Origin: Oligella ureolytica DSM 18253
GTDB lineage: Bacteria; Pseudomonadota; Gammaproteobacteria; Burkholderiales; Burkholderiaceae_B
Assembly (NCBI RefSeq): GCF_000373745.1
Contig: NZ_KB892335.1
Coordinates: 154 to 64,153 of the forward strand
Direction of reading: 5' to 3'
DNA length: 64,000 nt
The notes under the pieces were generated by a model. That model was not told where the DNA came from. It was given only the letters and a program-made list of their open reading frames with translations, and made no database searches. How positions within the stretch are numbered: position 1 is the first letter of the stretch; every line of letters starts with the position of its first letter. Below are positions 57,587 to 64,000 of this stretch, in pieces. The position numbers and the translations under genes are program-made.

Positions 57587-58504
57587 TTAAGCCAAACTCA
57601 AGGCCTTTTGGATAGCTTTAGCTGCCGTTACCCCATCGGACATCGCAGTCACCACGCAAGGATGCTGTCGGCGCGTCACCTCACCTATTGCATATAAACC
57701 GCTGACTGCCGTTTCAGTGCTTGCGAAATCCACCTCCAGGTAATTCTTGTCATCAAAGCCGACACCTAAGCCTTGAATCCATTGTGCTTGGGGCTCGTAG
57801 CCATAAAAAACCAAAATCACATCATAGGCTTGGCCAGCGACCTCTTTTTTTGCCGGGTCAAAGAAATAATCTCCAACAATCACCTGCCCATCACGCAGTC
57901 GCTCCATCCAATGATCTTGCCCGCGCAAGGTGCGCGCATAAACAGTGACCTCCGTGGCCCCTCTATTTTGGGCAAACAGCGCATTTTCCAGGGCATTATC
58001 CCCGCCCCCAAGCACTGCCACTCGCTTGTCCTTAAAGTCGTAGTTATTTAATCGTGCGCCTGCGCCAATTAAAACATCCTCAAAGGTTCTTCCTGCGCAC
58101 TCTACCGGCTCTTTATAATCCACACCCGTTGCCACAACCAGTTTTTTAGAATGAAAAAAGCGCTCTGCAGCGTCAGAACTTTTTACCTGCACTGCAAAGC
58201 CATTTTCCAATAACTGAACCGCCTTAACCTCATGACCTAGCAAAGGCTCAATGTCTGCTAAGGCCAAACTCTCAAGCAAATTAAGCGCAACTTCCTTACC
58301 TGTTAAACCGGGTGCTGTAGGATTCCACTCATCCTTAAAAGGATTGCGCGCGCACATCCCACCGACCTGCTCACTGCCCTCTAATAACAAGACTGAATAA
58401 CCCAAGCGCTTAAGCCAAACCGCACATGTGACACCAGCAACACCGGCGCCGACAATAATGGCATCATAAAGAGAATCTGCTACTTGATTATGAGCAAGAG
58501 ACAT
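57587..58504 (-). CDS. FAD/NAD(P)-dependent oxidoreductase, thioredoxin-reductase-like without CxxC
   Basis: 305 residues from ATG 58504 (AAGGA upstream; frame open to 58528). FAD site DAIIVGAGVAGVTCAVWL, NAD(P) site RVAVLGGGDNALENALFA, and the late FAD-binding GLYAIGEVTRRQHPCVVTA. The fold matches thioredoxin reductase/ferredoxin-NADP reductase type 2, but the active-site CxxC of TrxB is absent where expected before the NADP domain (LIGAGARLNN). It is therefore probably a ferredoxin/flavodoxin-type or other electron-transfer reductase. It diverges from folB. Confidence 0.8.
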   Translation of the reverse strand: MSLAHNQVADSLYDAIIVGAGVAGVTCAVWLKRLGYSVLLLEGSEQVGGMCARNPFKDEWNPTAPGLTGKEVALNLLESLALADIEPLLGHEVKAVQLLENGFAVQVKSSDAAERFFHSKKLVVATGVDYKEPVECAGRTFEDVLIGAGARLNNYDFKDKRVAVLGGGDNALENALFAQNRGATEVTVYARTLRGQDHWMERLRDGQVIVGDYFFDPAKKEVAGQAYDVILVFYGYEPQAQWIQGLGVGFDDKNYLEVDFASTETAVSGLYAIGEVTRRQHPCVVTAMSDGVTAAKAIQKALSLA

Positions 58505-58582
58505 TGTGACAAATCCTTTTAAATACAAGTATTTCTTTAGTGTAAAGACTAAAATGTAGCCTAATTATTTTTTACAAAAACT

Positions 58583-58942
58583 ATGAATACAATAACCATC
58601 TTTTTTGAACGCCTGGCAATTGAAGCACGTATCGGCGTTTTACCGCGTGAGCTTAAAAACACCCAACGCATTTACGTTGACGCAGATATTAGCGTACAAC
58701 AAACTCAAGAAGTTGACGATCTTGATATTAAAACTGTGCTTGATTATAGACTGCTCCGTCAAGTTATTATTGAGGAATGTACCCGTGAGCATGTACATTT
58801 AGTTGAGGCCTTGGGTCAGATGATTTCTAATCGTCTACTCAAAGACTTCGATGAGGTGGTCGCAGTTAAACTTCGCATCAGTAAGCCATCGGCCTTTGAT
58901 GACTGTGATGCCGTCGGCATCGAATTTAATATTAGCCGCTAA
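58583..58942 (+). CDS. folB: Dihydroneopterin aldolase FolB
   Basis: 119 residues. [18 protein letters not shown] (start of the fold), [14 protein letters not shown] and [15 protein letters not shown] (catalytic-region helix with the conserved Glu), then [13 protein letters not shown], all as in FolB. It cleaves dihydroneopterin in folate synthesis. First of a tight plus-strand set folB-ttcA-queF-sppA, with 14 bases to ttcA. Confidence 0.93.
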   Translation: MNTITIFFERLAIEARIGVLPRELKNTQRIYVDADISVQQTQEVDDLDIKTVLDYRLLRQVIIEECTREHVHLVEALGQMISNRLLKDFDEVVAVKLRISKPSAFDDCDAVGIEFNISR

Positions 58943-58956
58943 CAGCATCCAGCACT

Positions 58957-59925
58957 ATGAGCCAATCTACTACCAGCTTAAAAGAGCCAAACATCTCCGA
59001 GCGTGAACGCATTCGTAACAACAAGCTAAGCAAAAAAATCATCCGCGAAACCGCTCACGCCATTGTTGATTACAATATGATCGAAGATGGCGACAAGGTG
59101 ATGGTCTGTTTATCCGGCGGCAAGGATTCCTATACATTATTAGAGGTCCTACGCACCTTACAAACTCGCGCCCCAATTAAATTTGAGCTATTAGCGGTCA
59201 ACCTCGACCAAAAGCAACCGGGATTCCCTGAGCATGTGTTGCCGGAGTATTTAGCCTCCATCGGAGTGCCTTTTCATATTGAAAACCAAGACACTTACTC
59301 TATTGTTAAACGAGTTATTCCAGAGGGCAAAACAACCTGTTCACTCTGCTCCCGCTTAAGACGCGGTATTTTATATCGAGTAGCCGAGGAGTTTGGCTGT
59401 AATAAAATCGCTTTAGGCCATCACCGCGATGATATATTGGCTACTTTTTTCTTAAACCTGTTTTATGCTGCTAAATTAAAATCTATGCCGCCTAAACTGG
59501 CTTCTGATAATGGCAAGCATACGGTGATTCGACCGCTTGCCTATGTCGCCGAGAGCGATATTATTAAATATGCCCAGATACAGCAATTCCCGATTATTCC
59601 TTGTAACCTCTGTGGTTCTCAAGAAAATCTCAAACGTCAAGAGATTAACCGCATGATCCGCGACTGGGAAAAAGACAGCCCTAAAAAGGTTTGGAACGCT
59701 TATAAAGCCTTGGCCAATATCGTGCCATCCCATTTGATGGACCGTGAGCAATTCGATTTCGTTAATCTGACACCTGATTTTCAGGACAACCCCGAAGGTG
59801 ACACCGCCTTTGACACAGAAGCTTTCCCTGACTTAGAGGATACGCGAAGCATTAGCAATGCCGATGGCAAGTTAAGCGCTGAAGCGCAAGTAATACAGAT
59901 TTATAGAAAGAGCAATGACAAATAA
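58957..59925 (+). CDS. ttcA: tRNA 2-thiocytidine(32) synthetase TtcA
   Basis: 322 residues. PP-loop ATPase motif [14 protein letters not shown], then the iron-sulfur cysteines [12 protein letters not shown] and PCNLCGSQ that are characteristic of TtcA. It thiolates C32 of certain tRNAs. The 3' end overlaps queF by 11 bases, coupling two tRNA-modification genes. Confidence 0.95.
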   Translation: MSQSTTSLKEPNISERERIRNNKLSKKIIRETAHAIVDYNMIEDGDKVMVCLSGGKDSYTLLEVLRTLQTRAPIKFELLAVNLDQKQPGFPEHVLPEYLASIGVPFHIENQDTYSIVKRVIPEGKTTCSLCSRLRRGILYRVAEEFGCNKIALGHHRDDILATFFLNLFYAAKLKSMPPKLASDNGKHTVIRPLAYVAESDIIKYAQIQQFPIIPCNLCGSQENLKRQEINRMIRDWEKDSPKKVWNAYKALANIVPSHLMDREQFDFVNLTPDFQDNPEGDTAFDTEAFPDLEDTRSISNADGKLSAEAQVIQIYRKSNDK

Positions 59926-60775
59926 AATCACTGATAGTAATTTAGGACAAGATACCCAATACCCAGAGCAATACGACCCCACTCTTTTATTTCCTATTGC
60001 TCGCGCTGAAACGCGCCAAGGCTCACCTGCCGAAAAAACGCCCGCTTGGATTGGCGGTGACATCTGGACGGCCTTTGAAGTATCTTGGTTAGACAGCAAA
60101 GGTAAACCGATTGTTGCGATTGCTTCTTTTGAGTTTCCTCAGACTAATCGCTATTTAATCGAGTCCAAATCTTTTAAGCTTTATTTAAATTCTTTTAATC
60201 AAAGTAAATTTAATAGCGCTGAGGAAGTGGTCGCTTTATTTGAGCAAGACTTAAGCAAAGCCAGTGGTGGCACGGTTAAGGTTGATATTAAGTTAAGTCA
60301 CGAATGGAATAACTGCCAACTTATCAATATCCCAGGTACTAGCGTGGATGAACTAGAAGTTGAGATTGATACTTATGAGCCCAATGCTTCCCTTCTTCAG
60401 TTAAAAGATGAGACTGGCGACGACTCTGTTCAAGTGAATATCCTTTATTCAAACTTATTAAAGTCTAATTGCCCAGTCACAAATCAGCCGGACTGGGGTA
60501 CGGTCATTGTTGCTTATAAAGGCAAAACCATCGACCCGGCAGCTTTTTTAAAGTACATCGTGTCCTACCGTCTGCACAATGGTTTCCATGAGCTATGCGT
60601 TGAAGAAATTTACTGCGATTTACTGACGCAATGCGCCCCCGACGAGCTCTTTGTAATGGCTCGCTACACCCGTCGCGGTGGCTTGGACATTAACCCTTGG
60701 CGCGCTAGTAGCGAAGAGATTATTGAAGCAGTTAAGGAATTGGTAGCACCTTTTAACCGATTGGCAAGACAGTAA
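59915..60775 (+). CDS. queF: NADPH-dependent 7-cyano-7-deazaguanine reductase QueF (long type)
   Basis: 286 residues, the two-domain YqfD-like long form. The catalytic Cys is in [12 protein letters not shown] (about 185), the substrate-binding region in [13 protein letters not shown] (QueF signature, E-S-K-S), and [15 protein letters not shown] has the conserved His/Glu. It reduces preQ0 to preQ1 for queuosine. It starts inside the ttcA end (11-base overlap). No preQ1 riboswitch is seen, as expected for an internal operon gene. Confidence 0.96.
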   Translation: MTNKITDSNLGQDTQYPEQYDPTLLFPIARAETRQGSPAEKTPAWIGGDIWTAFEVSWLDSKGKPIVAIASFEFPQTNRYLIESKSFKLYLNSFNQSKFNSAEEVVALFEQDLSKASGGTVKVDIKLSHEWNNCQLINIPGTSVDELEVEIDTYEPNASLLQLKDETGDDSVQVNILYSNLLKSNCPVTNQPDWGTVIVAYKGKTIDPAAFLKYIVSYRLHNGFHELCVEEIYCDLLTQCAPDELFVMARYTRRGGLDINPWRASSEEIIEAVKELVAPFNRLARQ

Positions 60776-60790
60776 GGATAGAAGTAACTC

Positions 60791-61774
60791 ATGTTTTTCA
60801 AAAAGAAACGTCCTCCAGAAGATGACGAATCGCTTAATACCGACGAATTAATGCATGAAGTTGTCTTTCAGATCATGAAAGAACGTAGGTGGCGCACCCT
60901 CACCAGCTTATTTCGTACGCTGATTTTTCTGCTGTTCGTGGTGATGTTAATTTATTTCTTTTTTCAAAACTCCGGTAGTAAACAAATCACCGACACCGTC
61001 AGTAGCTCCTCTCACCTCGCAGTGATTAAAATCAATGGTGCTATTAGCAGCGATAAAACGGCCAATGCGGATGATATTTATAAGCTGTTAGAAAAAGCGT
61101 TTAAAAATGATTCTGCCGAAGCCATTTTACTCAGTATCAATTCACCGGGCGGAAGCCCTGTTCAGGCCGGCCGTATCTATGATGATGTGCGACACTTTAA
61201 AAGGCTGTATGACAAACCGGTCTATGCCTATATTGATGATATAGGCGCTTCAGCCGGTTACTACATCGCTGCGGCAGCAGATAAAATTTACGCTAACCGC
61301 GCCAGCCTTGTTGGCTCCATTGGCGTTATCAGCAGTTCCTTTGGCTTGGTCGATACCATCGATGGACTGGGCATCGAACGCCGTGTGATCAAATCCGGCG
61401 AACATAAAAACTTCCTCGACCCCTTTAGCCCGCTGCATGAAGAGCAAGCTGCTTTTTGGCAAACTCAGCTGGATATCACACATCAACAATTCATCGATCG
61501 TGTGGTGGAATCTCGTGGCAAACGCTTAAACACAGAGGTAGAAGGTTTATTTTCAGGACTCGTTTGGAATGGCGAGGAAGCAAAGCGCATCGGTTTGCTC
61601 GATGATTTAAGTTCACCGCAGCAAGTAGCCGGCGATAATAAAATCATCGAATACCGCAAAAAAGGAAGCTTCCTCGATAGTTTGGATAATAAACTCCCTT
61701 TTTCTATTCACTCAAGCAACCTTGTTGATGAGGTAGTCACTAAGCTTAGCACACAAAAAATCGAACTAAGATAA
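60791..61774 (+). CDS. sppA: SppA-type signal peptide peptidase (S49 family)
   Basis: 327 residues, the short form with one S49 domain. A charged cytosolic leader and one membrane anchor (about 39-58) come first. The catalytic Ser is in DIGASAGYYIAAAAD (about 153-167). The Lys partner fits VIKSGEHKNFLDPFSP (about 204-219). SINSPGGSPVQAG and GSIGVISSS are family motifs. It degrades cleaved signal peptides in the membrane. It follows queF by 15 bases. Confidence 0.9.
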   Translation: MFFKKKRPPEDDESLNTDELMHEVVFQIMKERRWRTLTSLFRTLIFLLFVVMLIYFFFQNSGSKQITDTVSSSSHLAVIKINGAISSDKTANADDIYKLLEKAFKNDSAEAILLSINSPGGSPVQAGRIYDDVRHFKRLYDKPVYAYIDDIGASAGYYIAAAADKIYANRASLVGSIGVISSSFGLVDTIDGLGIERRVIKSGEHKNFLDPFSPLHEEQAAFWQTQLDITHQQFIDRVVESRGKRLNTEVEGLFSGLVWNGEEAKRIGLLDDLSSPQQVAGDNKIIEYRKKGSFLDSLDNKLPFSIHSSNLVDEVVTKLSTQKIELR

Positions 61775-61808
61775 TCCCTCCTATTCGACTCCTTGTGCTG
61801 CGATAAAC

Positions 61809-61838
61809 TTGAACTTTCGGCAATCGGTCTCATCTATT
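61809..61838 (+). promoter_or_regulatory. Candidate promoter of the pirin gene
   Basis: TTGAAC (61809-61814) and TCTATT (61833-61838) are separated by 18 bases, 44 bases before the pirin start. Pattern match only. Confidence 0.3.
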
Positions 61839-61881
61839 GGGTACTCAATTACGTTACTCAATAACTTTGTTAGGAGTACAC

Positions 61882-62733
61882 ATGTTTACAATCACCAAAT
61901 CCCGTCAGGTCGAGCAAATCTATCGTGGCCAAAAAACCAGCGAAGGCGCAGGCGTGCAGCTCACTCGTTTGTTTAGCAGTAACTTACAGCGCCGCCTTGA
62001 TCCTTTCCTAATGCTGGATAACTTTGCCAGTGACAATCCCGACGATTATATTGCCGGCTTCCCGGATCACCCTCACCGTGGCTTTGAAACAGTGACCTAT
62101 ATGATCGAAGGTCGTATGTTACACCGTGACAGCAAGGGTAACGAGGGCCTCTTAGAAAATGGTGGCGTGCAGTGGATGACTGCCGGCAGCGGACTCGTTC
62201 ATTCAGAGATCCCCCAGCAAGAGGACGGCACCATGAGCGGCTTTCAGCTTTGGCTGAATCTGGCTGCTGCAGATAAAATGAGCAAACCTTGGTACAAAGA
62301 CTACCAAAACGCTGATTTACCTAAATACACCACCGATGAAGGTGTCGCTATCACCGTGATTGCCGGTCGTAGCAATGGCACCGAGGGAGCAGTTCAGCGC
62401 GACAAAACCGAACCGCTCTATCTCGATGTTCATGTACCCGCAGGTAAATCCTTTAGCACGGCTATTCCTGCCAATCACAATGCATTTATTGTGGTCTACG
62501 AGGGTCAAGTCGAGCTTAGCGGTACGACAATCGAAGCCACCCAATTAGCTCTATTAGCCAATGATGCCGATGTTGACGGTGTTCATCTCACCGCCACTGA
62601 TGACAGCCGTGTGCTTATCCTTGCCGGCAAACCTTTAAATGAACCCATTGTTCAACACGGGCCTTTTGTGATGAACTCCAGAGAAGAAATTGTCGCTGCA
62701 TTTAATGACTTTCAAGCGGGTAAATTTGCTTAA
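61882..62733 (+). CDS. Pirin family protein
   Basis: 283 residues from ATG 61882 (TAGGAGT ribosome site; frame open to 61837). Bicupin. The N-terminal cupin has the metal ligands in FPDHPHRGFETVTYMIEG and GSGLVHSEIPQ, as in pirin and quercetinase-like YhhW. The C-terminal cupin lacks ligands. Bacterial pirins may act as redox sensors or quercetin 2,3-dioxygenases; which applies here is unknown. It converges with nitronate monooxygenase across a bidirectional terminator. Confidence 0.92.
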   Translation: MFTITKSRQVEQIYRGQKTSEGAGVQLTRLFSSNLQRRLDPFLMLDNFASDNPDDYIAGFPDHPHRGFETVTYMIEGRMLHRDSKGNEGLLENGGVQWMTAGSGLVHSEIPQQEDGTMSGFQLWLNLAAADKMSKPWYKDYQNADLPKYTTDEGVAITVIAGRSNGTEGAVQRDKTEPLYLDVHVPAGKSFSTAIPANHNAFIVVYEGQVELSGTTIEATQLALLANDADVDGVHLTATDDSRVLILAGKPLNEPIVQHGPFVMNSREEIVAAFNDFQAGKFA

Positions 62734-62769
62734 GATAATTACCATAGTTTAAAATCTAGCACCCAATCA

Positions 62770-62807
62770 ATCGTCTCACTTATCACCCTATCAGTGAGGC
62801 GATTTTT
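62770..62807. terminator. Bidirectional terminator between pirin and nitronate monooxygenase genes
   Basis: ATCGTCTCACT (62770-62780) pairs with AGTGAGGCGAT (62793-62803), 11 bp with one T-G pair, followed by TTTT. On the other strand it is preceded by an AT-rich flank, so it may also act on the minus-strand gene. Confidence 0.7.
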
Positions 62808-62841
62808 ATTATGTCATTGAGATGATGTATTGATTTTTAAA

Positions 62842-63927
62842 CTATTGCGTCGCCTCTCTCACCAGCAGTGAAATCAATTCTTGCGCCGGCATTTCTCTAA
62901 TGCGCGCTAAGCCTGCGCCTGACCAATAGGCACCATAACCCTCATCATTCTTTTTTAGCGCCACATCATTTAATTGCTTATTTGCATCATAAAGTACAGG
63001 ATATGCCGGCCGCTTTAACCCTTCCACCTGCGTCAAACGAGCGCCTAGGTCAGTTAATTTAGTCCTAAGCCCACGTGCCGGACGACCTGAAACATCAGCG
63101 CTCACTAATGTGTCGGCATTTGCTTTAGCATGCTCCCTTAATTGTGAGCGATAAGCCTCGGAAGCAGAGCTCTCAGGACACAGCACAAAGGCGGTACCTA
63201 GCTGTACTGCTTCAGCTCCCTGCTCCAGCAACTGGCAAATTTCTTGACCTGTCATCACGCCGCCGGCAGCGATTACCGGTGTTTTACAATGCTGCTTAAT
63301 TTGTTTAAGCAAAGCCAAGGTACCAATTCCTTCATCACGTTCCGGATCAAACACCCCGCGATGGCCACCGGCCTCATAGCCTTGTGCAACAATATAATCA
63401 ACCCCTGCCGCCTCGAGTAGCTGAGCTTCATCGACATGGCAGGCGCTGGCAAAAATCGCAATCCCTGCCTCTTTTAATTTTTGTAAAACAGAGGCCGACG
63501 GCAGGCCAAAATGAAAGCTCACAATTTGCGGCCGCTTGTCTAAAAGCACGGCAACACGCTCATCTTCCTCAGTGAGCAGACTGTGATAAATCACCTCAAG
63601 CGTTGTAGGCGCTTGACCATCAAACTGTTCAAATAAAGGAGCTAATTTCTCAATCCAGCGCGCATTAGCCGTCTCATCAACCAGCTCTTCCTGGTGTGAG
63701 AAGAAATTAACATTAATTAAAGGGGTCTTATCGGTGCCACTTAAGGCCATATACTCAGTTATATTTTTATCGAGTACCGCAGCACTCATTGCACCACAAC
63801 CTAAAGACGCTAGCGCACCGGCTTTATTAACAGCGACTGCCAGTACCGGATTGGAGACTCCCGCCATGGGCGCCTGAATAATTGGATAATCAACAGAAAA
63901 ACGCTCACAAAAGCTTGTTTTAAACAT
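62842..63927 (-). CDS. Nitronate monooxygenase (NPD-type flavoprotein)
   Basis: 361 residues, TIM-barrel FMN enzyme. VDYPIIQAPMAGVSNPVLA (N-terminal motif), GVDYIVAQGYEAGGHRGVF with the catalytic His, PVIAAGGVMTGQEICQLLEQGAEAVQLGTAF (phosphate binding), and the late SGRPARGLRTKL. It oxidises nitronates such as propionate-3-nitronate, protecting respiration. The 3' end carries the typical YWSGAGLARIREMPAQELI segment. Its promoter lies in 63928-64000. Confidence 0.92.
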   Translation of the reverse strand: MFKTSFCERFSVDYPIIQAPMAGVSNPVLAVAVNKAGALASLGCGAMSAAVLDKNITEYMALSGTDKTPLINVNFFSHQEELVDETANARWIEKLAPLFEQFDGQAPTTLEVIYHSLLTEEDERVAVLLDKRPQIVSFHFGLPSASVLQKLKEAGIAIFASACHVDEAQLLEAAGVDYIVAQGYEAGGHRGVFDPERDEGIGTLALLKQIKQHCKTPVIAAGGVMTGQEICQLLEQGAEAVQLGTAFVLCPESSASEAYRSQLREHAKANADTLVSADVSGRPARGLRTKLTDLGARLTQVEGLKRPAYPVLYDANKQLNDVALKKNDEGYGAYWSGAGLARIREMPAQELISLLVREATQ

Positions 63928-64000
63928 GCCACCCCCGAGAAATTACGTTAAAAATTATTATGACACGTTAAGCAAGCGTTTTTAATCATCCTAAGAAATT

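Noticed and set aside
59880-59920. preQ1 riboswitch before queF
   Set aside because: queF starts inside ttcA, so there is no leader to hold one.
1-64000. CRISPR array or prophage
   Set aside because: No regularly spaced repeats, integrase, capsid or tail genes are visible. The only mobile piece seen is the IS end at the left edge.

Overview
The window reads as a chromosomal segment of a low-GC (by eye mid-40s percent) betaproteobacterium of the order Burkholderiales, most like the family Alcaligenaceae (Oligella, Taylorella, Pelistega or Bordetella relatives). This placement is inferred from four things: a MurE-MurF fusion inside the division and cell wall (dcw) cluster, the order ftsZ-lpxC-dciA/M23-secA behind it, a SWIB-panD pair, and the general make-up of the proteins. 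No CRISPR array, prophage or rRNA operon is visible. Nearly everything is housekeeping, with a few accessory or decayed pieces.

Layout. 1-460: the right end of an IS200/IS605-type element (TnpB C-terminus plus omega-RNA end), abutting a truncated gene. 0.5-11.3 kb: mechanosensitive channel, tRNA-Lys(TTT), an EamA transporter paired with a degenerate GH31 protein, an MnmC with a decayed methyltransferase half, suhB and mgtE. 11.4-34.2 kb: secA, an M23 peptidase divergent from dciA, lpxC, and the complete dcw cluster on the minus strand (transcribed mraZ-rsmH-ftsL-ftsI-murEF-mraY-murD-ftsW-murG-murC-ddl-ftsQ-ftsA-ftsZ), headed by helically phased MraZ-type boxes. 34.5-34.9 kb: RNase P RNA. 35.0-37.9 kb: a copper-delivery operon (SCO-TlpA fusion, PCuAC chaperone, Tat-exported beta-propeller). 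38.2-44.0 kb: uup, an O-methyltransferase, pyrC, SWIB (frameshifted)-panD, a YdcH-like protein and an NRDE protein. 44.0-56.2 kb: OmpA-like lipoprotein, MFS transporter, a BtuCD-like ABC transporter, an XRE regulator, cobalamin-dependent metH, then a cobalamin riboswitch controlling btuB and btuF. 56.2-64.0 kb: an AlbA_2/HATPase regulator behind a long palindrome, a flavin reductase, folB-ttcA-queF-sppA, pirin and nitronate monooxygenase.

How the parts work together. The dcw block makes lipid II precursors and the divisome; lpxC and secA follow it, as in related genomes. The 46-56 kb block is a vitamin B12 uptake and use region: the outer-membrane receptor and periplasmic binding protein are under B12 riboswitch control, the inner-membrane permease/ATPase lies on the other side of metH, and metH is the consumer. 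The 35-38 kb operon probably metallates a periplasm-facing copper enzyme, for example a cytochrome oxidase.

Most notable signals. (1) A roughly 7 kb stretch (about 34.95-42.3 kb), including core genes, is almost free of CCGG, while flanking regions are rich in it. This suggests mosaic ancestry or different methylation histories. (2) A TnpB/omega-RNA end whose predicted guide reads into a gene remnant. (3) A single-base frameshift in an A tract of the SWIB gene. (4) Two enzymes with missing catalytic motifs (MnmC methyltransferase half, GH31). (5) An in-frame stop followed by 43 sense codons behind the XRE regulator. All counts were made by eye and should be recomputed.
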